Below are positions 1 through 7,742 of a stretch of DNA of 45,199 nt, piece by piece. The notes under the pieces are model-generated. The model was given only the letters and a program-made list of their open reading frames with translations, ran no database searches and was not told where the DNA came from. Both the position numbers and the translations under genes were made by a program. This stretch comes from a virus: IMG/VR virus record IMGVR_UViG_3300005253_000078, positions 1 through 45,199 of that record. One strand, written 5' to 3'. Positions within the stretch are counted from its first letter, which is position 1, and each line of letters begins with the position of its first letter.

Positions 1-121
1 CACTCAACTGAGTGGCATAGTCCAGGTCGTCCTGTGTCGATACCACTGGCTCAGCAAAAGGCCGTTCAGTCTCGACTACTCGCTCCCGCTTCTGCGGTCG
101 AACGCGGGGCTTGGCTCGTTG
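1..121. repeat. Terminal direct repeat, left copy
   Basis: Identical to 45079-45199. It lies inside the scaffold reading frame, which continues in frame across the join, so the molecule closes into a circle of 45078 bp. The length looks like a k-mer overlap from a short-read assembler rather than a biological terminal repeat; that reading is inference. Confidence 0.95.
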
Positions 122-340
122 TAGCTTCCTAATCTCTTTGGTGGCGTTGGTATGAGCCTCGACCAACTTGTCAATCAACTCCGCTTCAGTGTCGGCCTCA
201 AACTTCTGTACGCCGCTACCGTCGCCGAGGTCAATCTCTTTGACGAACTTCTTAGGTTCGCCAGCAGTAGGCTCCTTCGCAGGGGCTGCCTCTTGTGCTT
301 CAAACACGTCTAATTCAGAACCCAATCCGAAATCTGACAT
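1..340 (-). CDS. Scaffold-like protein, N-terminal part (gene crosses the circle join)
   Basis: The start is ATG at 340-338, behind a strong AGGAGATAAA ribosome-binding site. The frame runs off base 1 and continues at 45078, giving 282 aa in total. This half is acidic, then Lys/Arg-rich (around residues 80-95), with predicted helical, charged sequence. Its position directly upstream of the major capsid gene, the low complexity and the charge pattern fit a capsid assembly scaffold. There is no enzymatic motif. A dedicated promoter at 377-406 precedes it. Confidence 0.75.
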   Translation of the reverse strand, partial: MSDFGLGSELDVFEAQEAAPAKEPTAGEPKKFVKEIDLGDGSGVQKFEADTEAELIDKLVEAHTNATKEIRKLQRAKPRVRPQKRERVVETERPFAEPVVSTQDDLDYATQLS

Positions 341-374
341 TTTATCTCCTTATCAATCCGATAGGTTGCTAGAA

Positions 375-722
375 TCAGTATACCACATCTTTAGGGCCTG
401 TGTCAAGCCCTTCGTCAGCGCCAGGCAGTGGATTCTGAGTGGCGGCCAGGGGGACTTCGCGGGCGACCCTAATTGCTTCGTTTACATCGAGTTGGAAGCG
501 ATGGAAGAAAGCCCGGTAGGCATTGGCTCGCTTCTGGTAGGCCACAATGACCTGCGGGTCGGAGCTGGTGGAGTTGAAAAGGTTGGCCTCTGACTCCGCT
601 ACGATGGACTCCATCATGTCGAGGAGCACGTCCCAGCCCGGCGAGAACGTCAAATCGTAGAGATACTTGCCGCGCTCGAACAGCTTGATTAGTTCTTTAT
701 CCTGCGGGTTGCTCGGTTCCAC
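375..722 (-). CDS. Hypothetical protein between portal and scaffold (115 aa)
   Basis: GTG start at 722-720 after a near-perfect GAGGAGGTAACAG ribosome-binding site, overlapping the portal 3' end by 26 bp. The sequence is mostly helical and charged with no Cys and no recognised domain. Position between portal and scaffold suggests a small head or assembly factor, but this is inference. Its 3' end carries the scaffold promoter. Confidence 0.75.
   Translation of the reverse strand: MEPSNPQDKELIKLFERGKYLYDLTFSPGWDVLLDMMESIVAESEANLFNSTSSDPQVIVAYQKRANAYRAFFHRFQLDVNEAIRVAREVPLAATQNPLPGADEGLDTGPKDVVY
377..406 (-). promoter_or_regulatory. sigma70-type promoter for scaffold/capsid
   Basis: Minus-strand -35 TTGACA (406-401), 18-bp spacer ending in TGTGG, and -10 TATACT (382-377). 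It lies inside the last codons of the upstream 115-aa gene, and the predicted start (about 370) is 30 bp before the scaffold ATG. It should boost scaffold and capsid over portal and terminase. The TGTGG-TA signature is shared with the other promoters of this genome. Confidence 0.75.
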
Positions 723-2712
723 CTGTTACCTCCTCTAGTCTGGCTTTCAGGATGTCCCTGCCAGCCTGCCCTTCGAGTTTCTGCTCGGCCTCCCGGCTCT
801 TCAGCTCAGATTTCTGTGCCGCCAATGCTTGCTGAGCCACAGCAGGATTACTCATTAGCCGTCGCTGTTGCTCCTGTGGGGTCATGGCCACTATCACGTC
901 GGTCTTGTTGGGCCAGCCGCTCACATCAAAGACCATATTGACTAGCTCGGCGAAGTTTACTTTACGTCCCTGCTCAGCCAAGGCATTGATGACCGGCTCG
1001 TTGGTGATGAACTGGAAGAGGAGAGGCAGGGATTGGGCCATGCTGGAGCGCGCCTGGAGCTTGCCAGCCGCTAGTATCTCGAACTCGAACCGGCCATCCA
1101 GAATATCTAGCGCATCTCCCTCGTACTGGAGAGCTAGCTCTTCGTTCAGGATGCGCTGTACTTGGCTGGGCATCAGCCGTGTGCGGTTCATCTCCGTGAA
1201 GGCCCGCAGGATGGGCACATAGACTTGGTCTGCCAGGTTCTCGATGAAGTACTGGATACGAGTACCTGCGCCTGCTGACAGCGCATTAATGCCAGTAGCT
1301 GTCCGTCCGAAGGTCGAGCCACTGGACGGGATAGTGCCTTGCACCACCAACTCGTTGGCCCCAGTGCGGCGCTGGGCTCGCTTGTCACTAGCGTCTACTT
1401 CGGCGAAGGATTCAGGCACGGCAGGCTTACGGTCGATGGGCGTGACGCCATCGGGTTTGTCGCTGTCGATGACTCCGCCTGGGCGAACGCGAATCTGCTG
1501 TGTCGGTGTGTTCGCACCCCGGACACGGATGAACATGCCGTTCACCATCAAAGACAAGTCATCGAGCCGGGCATTGATGACGCCTTGCTGAAGGCGCTGT
1601 TCTGGCCCAATCAGTTGGGTCACACCAATGCCATAGAACTGGTTGGGCACGTCGCTATAGACGGTGGAGACGAATGGGATGACATTGAACTCATTGTGTT
1701 CTGACCGGAGCACTAACTTGCGCTGTAGCACGGTGACTACTCTATCCTTCGACCAATATTCCAGCACCTCTAGGGGATGCTCCAGTGGATTGACTGACGT
1801 GTCCTCTTCGACCTTGGCAGGCTCAAACTCCTTGGTGAAGGAGGCGATGGTACCTCCTGTGGTCTGGCTCGCCAGAGAATGGATGGCTTCCTCCTTGGGC
1901 GGGAAGAAGAAGCTGACTAGCTTGGCTTGGTCTGGAATGTCATAGCCATCTACGTCGCGCAGAGCATCAAGCTGGCGGATGGTCATGTAGGCTTGGTGGA
2001 TGACGTACTTGGCCTTACGAACGTCCGGCAGGCGCAGGCCGGGGTCTACGAAGACGTGGCGGAGGTTAAGAGCCTCGAAGGTAGGGCGGTTGATGACCTC
2101 ATCTTCGACTATGACTTCCAGGTCATCAGTATCCGGCGTCTCGATTTGCTTTAGCTGGCCAGTGATGGGGTCTTCGATGGTGGGCGGCTCAGCCACGCGC
2201 CGGACACGCACCTTGGCCTTGGTCTCGGTGAGCCAGCCCCACTTGCCGATGCCGGTGCCGTAGAGGAGGGCCGACTTGGCCAGCAAGCGTATCTGCTCGC
2301 GGAAGAAGGACTGTTCCAGCTCCCAGCTCAGAACACCATCATTGGCACGGGCGGCCTGCATGCTTGTGCCAGGCCGAGGGCGACTCATGTAAGGAGGGGT
2401 CTGGAGGAAGAGGGTGTTGATGACCTGGGGCAGTAACGACTCGATGTGTTCGTAGACTAGGGGCACACCTAGATGGGCACGGGGGACTGTGGTGCCCTCC
2501 CAGAACGCCATCGGCACCCGGAACAAATAGAGGTCATCGTAGCGGTTGAAGCGCCACATGAACATATTGGCCCACGCCTCGGCCTTCTTCATATCACCCA
2601 CTACTAACCTGAGAGCAGTCAGGGCGGCGGGTTCTTGGCGAGGGAAGAGGCTTTGGGCTTCGGTCGGCTGGAGGTCTCGTAGAGCTTCGGGTTGTTCTTG
2701 CAGGAATGCCAT
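697..2712 (-). CDS. Portal protein (podovirus type, 671 aa)
   Basis: Large head-tail connector forming the ring through which DNA enters and leaves the capsid. ATG at 2712 overlaps the TerL stop (TAATG), so the two are translationally coupled. Length, position directly after TerL, the aromatic-rich N-terminal region (NMFMWRFNRYDDLYLF, about residues 48-63) and a helical Gln/Glu-rich C-terminus match portals of short-tailed phages. No catalytic motifs are expected. Family assignment rests on gene order and overall character rather than a diagnostic motif. Confidence 0.85.
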   Translation of the reverse strand: MAFLQEQPEALRDLQPTEAQSLFPRQEPAALTALRLVVGDMKKAEAWANMFMWRFNRYDDLYLFRVPMAFWEGTTVPRAHLGVPLVYEHIESLLPQVINTLFLQTPPYMSRPRPGTSMQAARANDGVLSWELEQSFFREQIRLLAKSALLYGTGIGKWGWLTETKAKVRVRRVAEPPTIEDPITGQLKQIETPDTDDLEVIVEDEVINRPTFEALNLRHVFVDPGLRLPDVRKAKYVIHQAYMTIRQLDALRDVDGYDIPDQAKLVSFFFPPKEEAIHSLASQTTGGTIASFTKEFEPAKVEEDTSVNPLEHPLEVLEYWSKDRVVTVLQRKLVLRSEHNEFNVIPFVSTVYSDVPNQFYGIGVTQLIGPEQRLQQGVINARLDDLSLMVNGMFIRVRGANTPTQQIRVRPGGVIDSDKPDGVTPIDRKPAVPESFAEVDASDKRAQRRTGANELVVQGTIPSSGSTFGRTATGINALSAGAGTRIQYFIENLADQVYVPILRAFTEMNRTRLMPSQVQRILNEELALQYEGDALDILDGRFEFEILAAGKLQARSSMAQSLPLLFQFITNEPVINALAEQGRKVNFAELVNMVFDVSGWPNKTDVIVAMTPQEQQRRLMSNPAVAQQALAAQKSELKSREAEQKLEGQAGRDILKARLEEVTGGTEQPAG

Positions 2713-4259
2713 TAGCCTATTAGACCTCCACCTAGTTCAGAGCCCAGCTCCCATGAGTAGTGAGGTGCGGTTATGACTTCAACCTCTTCATCAAGGTAGG
2801 GAATATCCACCTTGGAGCGGTAGTTCTCGACCAGCATAGCTATCGCGTCAGGGATGTCGTCGTGGACGAACTTGGGGAAGCGAGCGAACTCCTCGATGAG
2901 GGCGTCCTGGTGCGTCATGCCATTGATGAAGTAGAGCTTGTTCTGGCGGAGCAGACCTTCGAGCGCTCCTATGCGGGCCTCTTTGGAGTTCTTTTTATAG
3001 CTGCCCCTGAACCATTGGAGGGGCAGGTGGATGCGAAGCTCACGGGCTTTGGACTCTAGGGCGGGCAAGAGAAGCCGAGAGCCGCCTGCCTCTTCGATGC
3101 CGATGAAGACGGGCTTGTACTTGCGGGCTGTGGCGATGATGGCGTTGACTAGCTCGTGGGGTAGGTAGCGGCCACGCACGATGTCAAGGATGAAGAGACG
3201 GCCTTCCCAATCGAATGCTCCCACAGCGCCCACGGTGTAGTCAGCACGGATGCCGGTAGAGAAGCCCAAGTCCCAGCAGACGAAGGTACGGAAGTCCAAG
3301 TCCTTGTCTTTGTCGGGCTTGGGCATACCCGCGAAGGGCATGAAGTGGTCACGCATGAGCTTCTCCGGGAACTGGTGCGACTCGCCAGGGATAGGGTTGT
3401 TGAGGTATTGGCAGTTGAACAAGTAGGGGTTTTCCTTCTGGATAGTCTTCAGCTTGTCTAGGGTGAAGCGTTCGGGGAACAGGATGTCATACTCGACCTC
3501 TGCTCCGGTCAGCTTGGTCTTGCGCCAGGCAGGCCGCATGTGGACGCGCCAGGATTCTGGGTCGCTGTCAAGTATGTGGCCGTAGAGGTCGCTGAAGTCG
3601 TAGCGAGTGCCTATCACGTCTCGGTAGCCGTGCGGCTCTAAGATGGGCGTGGTGTAGTGGAAGGCTTGGATAGTCTTCTCTATCTGGTCTTTGGTGGCGA
3701 CGTTGGTCTCGTTCACGAGGTCATCGCACTTGATGATGTCGTAGTGGGAACCGGCCTTGACTGAGTCTATGGTGGAGATGGAGACAGTGGGCTCGCGGAG
3801 GCGAAGGTGGGTGCGTGCTAGGGTAGTCATGCCATCGGCAGTGCCAAAGTCCCCGACTTTCTTCCTTGGGCAGTGCTCAGGGAACAGTTCACGGAAGAGG
3901 TTGTTGTATTGGAAGTGATACTTAATCTCTTTGTTCATCCGCTGAGCCAACTCACGAGTGCCAGACATAACGAGGATACGAGTATTAGGGAAACAAAGAA
4001 TCCACTGAACAATGTCGCAGATGTCGAGGGTAGTCTTGAAGTGTCCTCTAGGGTCAAGTAGCAGTCGCTGCTTGACATCGTCTTGCTCGGCGAAGGGCTT
4101 GGTGGGGTCTTTGTGAACGAAAAGCTCACACACGGGTCGGTGGACATGGGGCACGAGGTCGTATCCCAAAATCTCTTTTGCGAGCCAGTATAAGTCAGTT
4201 TGAGCACGCCTGCGCCATTCCTGTCGCTTCTGTTCAAGTTTAGCCTGCTCGTTCGTCAA
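2712..4259 (-). CDS. terL: Terminase large subunit (515 aa)
   Basis: DNA-packaging motor: an N-terminal ATPase and a C-terminal RNase H-fold nuclease. The Walker A-like stretch is DPRGHFKTT (residues 69-77, with Phe where Gly is usual before Lys), and Walker B is DIIKCDDL. The nuclease acidic clusters are VCWDLGFS, IEEAG and HDDIPDA. The start is probably TTG at 4259-4257, because an in-frame stop lies three codons upstream and a TGAGG ribosome-binding site is well spaced. It overlaps the upstream membrane gene by 20 bp and the portal by TAATG. Confidence 0.95.
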   Translation of the reverse strand: MTNEQAKLEQKRQEWRRRAQTDLYWLAKEILGYDLVPHVHRPVCELFVHKDPTKPFAEQDDVKQRLLLDPRGHFKTTLDICDIVQWILCFPNTRILVMSGTRELAQRMNKEIKYHFQYNNLFRELFPEHCPRKKVGDFGTADGMTTLARTHLRLREPTVSISTIDSVKAGSHYDIIKCDDLVNETNVATKDQIEKTIQAFHYTTPILEPHGYRDVIGTRYDFSDLYGHILDSDPESWRVHMRPAWRKTKLTGAEVEYDILFPERFTLDKLKTIQKENPYLFNCQYLNNPIPGESHQFPEKLMRDHFMPFAGMPKPDKDKDLDFRTFVCWDLGFSTGIRADYTVGAVGAFDWEGRLFILDIVRGRYLPHELVNAIIATARKYKPVFIGIEEAGGSRLLLPALESKARELRIHLPLQWFRGSYKKNSKEARIGALEGLLRQNKLYFINGMTHQDALIEEFARFPKFVHDDIPDAIAMLVENYRSKVDIPYLDEEVEVITAPHYSWELGSELGGGLIG

Positions 4260-4551
4260 AGTGCCTCACGAACCACCGCAGTCCGAGACCTGCAAGTGTC
4301 ATGCTGCCTGCCCATACCAATAAGTCGATGTAGCTCTTGCCGAGCCAGCCCCCGCCAGCCACATCTGAGGGCTCACGTAGGAAGATAGTCAGTAGGGCTA
4401 CCAAGCCAGGCACGACCCAGCGCCACGGCCCTTGCAGCTTCCAGGTGGGCTTGTAGCGGCCTAGGAGCCAGAAGCCATAGATTGATAGGCCGATGGCCCA
4501 CGGAGCCCAACCCAGGTGGAGGAAGGAGCGTTCGAGGATGTGTTCGAGCAC
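4240..4551 (-). CDS. Small multi-span membrane protein, lysis-associated? (103 aa)
   Basis: GTG start overlapping the holin stop by one base. Several hydrophobic stretches (about residues 12-30, 45-60 and 72-92) rich in Trp and Leu predict 2-3 membrane spans. It sits between a 3TM holin-like protein and TerL, a place where short-tailed phages often keep lysis genes. It could be a second holin or antiholin; nothing in the sequence decides. Confidence 0.7.
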   Translation of the reverse strand: MLEHILERSFLHLGWAPWAIGLSIYGFWLLGRYKPTWKLQGPWRWVVPGLVALLTIFLREPSDVAGGGWLGKSYIDLLVWAGSMTLAGLGLRWFVRHFDERAG

Positions 4552-4982
4552 TAGACGTTCTCCTTCTTCTTGAGGGCAGCGACCACCGCAGGCACAACCT
4601 TCTCGGCTGAGCGTCCAATGACGTAGCCGCCTAGGCCAAGTTTGATTAGACCAAAGATGTTGTTGACGAAGTCTTCATCTGGAAGGGGCCAGCCAGCCGC
4701 CTTGCCTACTACGAACCAAACCACGATGCCCAGGAAGGTAAGCATAGTAATGGGACGCCACATCCGGGTGAGGGGGCTCTCACTGGTGGCTTCCTGACCA
4801 ATAATCTTTGCTTTGGCCTCGAATAGTTTGCCTTCATAGTCCAGGGACTTGGAGGCGAACTCGGTCTGGATGCGAGCTAGCTCAGCCTTGATAAGCAGTT
4901 TCTCTTCGGCGCTCGTATGGAGGTCATCGACTATCTTGGAGACAGGCCCCAGGAGGCCACTGATGAAACTCCAGATAGCCAC
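4551..4982 (-). CDS. Holin, GTA-type 3TM family (143 aa)
   Basis: The N-terminal amphipathic/coiled segment (about residues 15-65) is followed by the SESPLTRMWRPITML motif at about 67-81 and hydrophobic spans after it, then a Lys-rich tail. This arrangement is typical of the family known as holin of 3TMs, for gene-transfer release. It would permeabilise the inner membrane at the end of infection. GTG start overlaps the TAG of the upstream basic peptide (TAGTG). Placement between TerS and TerL resembles the lysis/terminase clustering of T7-like phages. Confidence 0.8.
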   Translation of the reverse strand: MAIWSFISGLLGPVSKIVDDLHTSAEEKLLIKAELARIQTEFASKSLDYEGKLFEAKAKIIGQEATSESPLTRMWRPITMLTFLGIVVWFVVGKAAGWPLPDEDFVNNIFGLIKLGLGGYVIGRSAEKVVPAVVAALKKKENV

Positions 4983-5131
4983 TAGCGTCTCCTACGGGCT
5001 AGGCTAAGTGCCCGCGAACGCTTGCGGCGCTTGAATCCGCCCAGCACGCTACGAGACTTGAGACGGGGGGCGCTAAGAATACGACGCACGCCTGCACGCT
5101 TCCTACGTTCACTGACTGTATGGCTAGGCAT
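4982..5131 (-). CDS. Tiny basic protein (49 aa), paralogue of the 78-aa basic protein
   Basis: ATG overlaps the upstream stop (TAATG) and its own stop overlaps the holin start (TAGTG), so it is locked into the operon on both sides. About a third of residues are Arg/Lys. It shares the motif KR-x-GV-[KR]-R-IL-S-x-P (KRAGVRRILSAP) with the C-terminus of the neighbouring 78-aa protein, indicating an old duplication. A nucleic-acid-binding or DNA-condensing role is likely from charge alone. Confidence 0.75.
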   Translation of the reverse strand: MPSHTVSERRKRAGVRRILSAPRLKSRSVLGGFKRRKRSRALSLARRRR

Positions 5132-5367
5132 TAGGGTTTCTTCTTCTTTGGTGTGCTAAGGATTCTCTTCACGCCCTCACGCTTCTTCTTCGCTGCCGCT
5201 TTCTTTGCTCGACGCTTTCGGAGAGCCGCGGCTAGTCCAGCAGGGATGCCTGCACGCGGGCCAATGACAGGCTTGGGCTTGCGCTTCTTACCTTTCAGAA
5301 CTCGTACCGGAGGCTTGGGCTTGGCTAGGCGACGCCGCTGAGCATCCTTAGCTTTCGTCTGTGCCAT
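5131..5367 (-). CDS. Highly basic small protein (78 aa)
   Basis: Lys/Arg/Pro/Ala-rich, with runs such as KKKRKPKP-like blocks and a KKKKP terminus. ATG follows a GGAGAGAG ribosome-binding site and overlaps TerS by 20 bp. The C-terminal REGVKRILSTP motif recurs in the next gene. Composition resembles viral DNA-condensing or packaged core proteins; no folded domain is visible. Function is inference. Confidence 0.75.
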   Translation of the reverse strand: MAQTKAKDAQRRRLAKPKPPVRVLKGKKRKPKPVIGPRAGIPAGLAAALRKRRAKKAAAKKKREGVKRILSTPKKKKP

Positions 5368-5761
5368 TTTCTCTCTCCGCTAATTCTTGTAGGGCTGTTA
5401 TGTCTGCTTTGTCCACGCCGCCATCTCGCTTGTCTATGACGCCTAGCATTTGGGCGGCTAGTTTGGTAGCTTGGAACCGGACACTGCCGGTCTCCTGCAT
5501 ACTCTCACGGATGGCCAGCCATATCTCCGAGATGGTCACTGGCTTGGCACCATCGAACTTGCTGATGACTGCGACGATGGGAGGCCGGGCTAGGTTGCGG
5601 CGGCCTATACTGACGGCTGACTTCTCGTCTTTGCAATCATAGGCGACTGAGGCAGCCTCGATGGGATTACGACCGTTCCCTAGATAGCTGACGAGGAAGA
5701 CCTGTTCCCGCTGCGTGCAGGCTTTGTATTCGGGCTCCTGTCTAAGTTCGTCTAGGGTCAT
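5348..5761 (-). CDS. terS: Terminase small subunit-like (137 aa)
   Basis: DNA-recognition subunit of packaging. The N-terminal helix-turn-helix pattern (CTQREQVFLVSYLGNGRNPIEA, split here at about residues 15-28 and 29-36) followed by AASVAYDC and a SIGRRNLARPP segment is the usual small-terminase layout: Lys/Arg helix, N-x-x-EAA, then a repeat ending in RPP. The start chosen is ATG at 5761; an in-frame ATG 36 bp upstream would overlap the previous gene. Separation from TerL by four small genes is unusual but not unique. Confidence 0.75.
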   Translation of the reverse strand: MTLDELRQEPEYKACTQREQVFLVSYLGNGRNPIEAASVAYDCKDEKSAVSIGRRNLARPPIVAVISKFDGAKPVTISEIWLAIRESMQETGSVRFQATKLAAQMLGVIDKRDGGVDKADITALQELAERENGTDES

Positions 5762-5768
5762 ACATAAC

Positions 5769-6077
5769 TTACCATACGAAGCGGAGGCCAAAACCAATAC
5801 CTACGCTGTGGCCAGCAACAACGGCTGCCTGGGGCACCCACCAATACTTGTAGCCATCCTTGTGCCATCTGTGGCCCAGATAGCTGATGCCGATGGCAAT
5901 GGGGAGGGCTATGGCGTAGGCTCGCTTACGACCTGAGGGCAGCAGCGGGTTGGCTTCGCGGCAGGTGCCTGCATGGATACAGTGCTGGGTCAGCTCGATG
6001 TCGGCTACGGTGGTTGCTATGGTTGTGGCGGTCAGGAGCCAGAAGCCGCTTGCGAGGATGAGGCAGAGTGTGGGCAT
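5769..6077 (-). CDS. Membrane protein (102 aa)
   Basis: ATG overlaps the preceding stop (TAATG). A hydrophobic N-terminus (residues 3-25, signal-anchor like), a short loop with two Cys (C33 and C39 region), then two more hydrophobic stretches (about 53-66 and 80-97). Not recognised. Virion or lysis-associated membrane protein by position. Confidence 0.7.
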   Translation of the reverse strand: MPTLCLILASGFWLLTATTIATTVADIELTQHCIHAGTCREANPLLPSGRKRAYAIALPIAIGISYLGHRWHKDGYKYWWVPQAAVVAGHSVGIGFGLRFVW

Positions 6078-6625
6078 TAGGGCTCCAAAAGAATAGCCAC
6101 TGGAAATCGAATCGTACTTTTGGTAATCGTACCAATCGTTGCAGGCAAGACTCCCGCGCTGGAGGCGTTGCCTGTCCCTGAGCGTGTGTTATTCTTATTG
6201 GCTAAATCCCACACATCAACAACCGCTGAAGCAAGTCCACGCGCTTGCGTCGCAGCATCATCAGTTGTCTGAGCTTGCCAATAGACTCCAGGTTCCAGCG
6301 TGGTAGATGTAACGTTTGTAGAGTTTATGGCTACCGCTTCTGCATCAAGTGCTCCTGTCTCAATAATCAGATTCTTGTCCTTGTCATAGAATCCAACTCC
6401 ATATTTCTTTCCAGAAGCGCCGCCAGTTGTAATCTCGGTGACAATCTCGGTGAATGTAATTCTAACGGGTAGAATGAATTGGAATACCCAAGTAGCATTA
6501 ACCCCGCTGCTAATGAGCATTGTGACAAGGTTGCCCGGCGTTATGATTGGCACCACTACGAATCCTTCCCCCGCCGTATCTATCGAGGCTACGACGCCGG
6601 GGAGTCTAGGGAGACGGCCGGGCAT
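6077..6625 (-). CDS. Virion beta-rich protein, fibre/attachment candidate (182 aa)
   Basis: Coupled to neighbours by TAATG on both sides. The Thr/Val/Gly-rich beta pattern includes a YGVGFYDKDKNLIIETG stretch and a LEPGVYWQAQTTDD stretch, a type seen in phage fibre and tail accessory proteins. The DNA is visibly more AT-rich than the flanking genes, which hints at recent acquisition, as is common for receptor-interaction genes. Exact role unknown. Confidence 0.65.
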   Translation of the reverse strand: MPGRLPRLPGVVASIDTAGEGFVVVPIITPGNLVTMLISSGVNATWVFQFILPVRITFTEIVTEITTGGASGKKYGVGFYDKDKNLIIETGALDAEAVAINSTNVTSTTLEPGVYWQAQTTDDAATQARGLASAVVDVWDLANKNNTRSGTGNASSAGVLPATIGTITKSTIRFPVAILLEP

Positions 6626-6972
6626 TACTGACGCTCCCGCCGGACTTTGGCTGTGATGTTGCCAGTGGACTGGCCACTGACGCGGGTACGGAAGAGTTTG
6701 ATGCCGGACAGGTCAAAGCGGTAGCGGTCGTCCAGGGAGGTGCCCGTGGCTGTGGTGATTAGGGTGCCGTCGCTGATGGTCTCGCCTTGGAGGGAGCCCC
6801 AGGTCGAGCCATCGACGGAGCCCTCAAAGGTCACGGTGCCGTCCCAGCTAGAGGCGGCAGTTAGCTGGACGCCCACAAAGCTGAAGTTCTGGACGTAGAG
6901 TTCGACGCCATTGGTCGTGGCTGAGGCGTCTGCATCGAGTAGGGTAAGTTCGTCTGGATAGATTACTGCCAT
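6625..6972 (-). CDS. Small beta-sandwich virion protein (115 aa)
   Basis: First gene of the late operon. ATG follows AAGGAGAATTAA. The core TVTFEGSVDGSTWGSL pattern and alternating hydrophobic residues match the small Ig-like/beta-sandwich proteins often found in phage virions. No catalytic motif. Decoration or baseplate-accessory role inferred. Confidence 0.7.
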   Translation of the reverse strand: MAVIYPDELTLLDADASATTNGVELYVQNFSFVGVQLTAASSWDGTVTFEGSVDGSTWGSLQGETISDGTLITTATGTSLDDRYRFDLSGIKLFRTRVSGQSTGNITAKVRRERQ

Positions 6973-7168
6973 TTAATTCTCCTTGCTATTCGTCGTACAT
7001 GGAAAGCATGGGCTGCTGCTTGACTACGCTATTTCACCAACGGCTGTCGGCTTACGCATATAGCTGGACGCAGAGAGGAACCACTCACGGGTGGTGTCGT
7101 ACCCAGCGCGGCGCAGTAGGCGGGAGCAACAGCCCAAACTCCGAACACCTAGTCTCGCACCTACTAGC
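6973..7168 (-). promoter_or_regulatory. Late-operon 5' leader
   Basis: About 190 nt between the predicted start site (near 7162) and the first late gene, without an ORF of its own. Right at the 5' end an outer stem AGTAGG/CCTACT (7115-7120 with 7160-7165) encloses an inner CGGGAG/CTCCG stem, so the transcript should begin with a stable hairpin, perhaps protecting the long late mRNA. Nothing else is recognised here. Confidence 0.45.
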
Positions 7169-7198
7169 AGTATAGCACATGGGCAGGGGGGCTGTCAA
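7169..7198 (-). promoter_or_regulatory. Late-operon sigma70-type promoter
   Basis: Minus strand -35 TTGACA (7198-7193), 18-bp spacer ending in TGTGC, and -10 TATACT (7174-7169). Both hexamers are near consensus. It points into the virion genes and is the only strong match upstream of them. It shares the TGTG[G/C]-TA signature with the scaffold promoter. Confidence 0.8.
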
Positions 7199-7249
7199 GG
7201 GGCTCCATGACCAGGTGGAGACCCGGCTGAGACGGCCTTCAAAGAGACC

Positions 7250-7507
7250 CTTTTACATCACCCCCCCTACCCCCCCTCTAAGCGCTTAGCTAAGTGCTCC
7301 CCCCCGTTAGCTAACTGATTCGATGAAACTTAACTGTGGTTAACTTCGCGAGTTAACGCCTGTGAATGCGAAGCACGTCCCCACTAATTGGAATTAGTCT
7401 AAGTCTAAATCTAAATAGCGCGTAAGTGGAATTAGTTTTAGTACAAACCAACTGGTTAGTTAACTATGGAATTGGTCTAATTCTAAATAAGGATTAGACA
7501 AAGGAAA
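7250..7507. other. Candidate replication origin / palindromic intergenic region
   Basis: No gene. It contains three 14-bp iteron-like copies of TGGAATTRGTYTWA at 7389, 7427 and 7467 (38-40 bp apart) in AT-rich DNA. It also has palindromes CTAAGCGCTTAG and GTTAGCTAAC (about 7278-7317), an inverted repeat GTTAACT-5-AGTTAAC (about 7339-7357), and three C-runs (7, 6, 7) around 7260-7306 that give G-runs on the minus strand. Iterons plus AT-rich DNA plus palindromes next to the divergent promoters fit an origin, but no initiator site is proven. Confidence 0.4.
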
Positions 7508-7533
7508 GCCCCCATCTATGCGAGCATGGGGGC
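7508..7533 (-). terminator. Intrinsic terminator of the leftward early operon
   Basis: GCCCCCAT (7508-7515) pairs perfectly with ATGGGGGC (7526-7533) around a 10-nt loop; on the minus strand the stem is followed by TTTCCTTTGT. It lies 7 bp beyond the 61-aa gene and separates that operon from the late promoter. Confidence 0.85.
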
Positions 7534-7539
7534 TAGTAG

Positions 7540-7725
7540 TTAGACTTTGGTAAGGCGTGACATAGCTAACAACTCTATCAAATGCTCACGCGACATCTGA
7601 TGCCGATATTTTCCCGTGAGCTGATTAGTCATTAGCTCTGTACAAATCTGTTCACGCGTCAAACCCTCTTGAATAATTTGGCGCACCATTTCCCGATGCC
7701 TTCCTATTCTCTCCCATTGGTTCAT
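7540..7725 (-). CDS. Small hypothetical early protein (61 aa)
   Basis: ATG after a perfect GAGGAGG ribosome-binding site. Arg/Glu/Gln-rich, helical, with a possible HTH-like repeat (REQICTELMTNQLTGKY, about residues 24-40, and the following SREHLIELL). It is the last gene of the leftward operon and is followed by a terminator. Possibly a small regulator; not recognised. Confidence 0.75.
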   Translation of the reverse strand: MNQWERIGRHREMVRQIIQEGLTREQICTELMTNQLTGKYRHQMSREHLIELLAMSRLTKV

Positions 7726-7742
7726 GTTGCCTCCTCAGTAAG

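Noticed and set aside
1-121. Biological direct terminal repeat as in T7
   Set aside because: The repeat lies inside a coding gene and has the length of a typical assembler k-mer; it is better explained by circular closure.
1188-1704. Plus- and minus-strand open frames inside the portal gene
   Set aside because: Shadows of the portal frame with no start signals and implausible composition; the same applies to most frames opposite the late genes.
5766-5778. Late-strand ATGGTAA at the end of the 102-aa membrane gene as part of the LW system
   Set aside because: The protein is a membrane protein without the Cys knuckle, and the ATG leads to a stop after five codons; likely chance.
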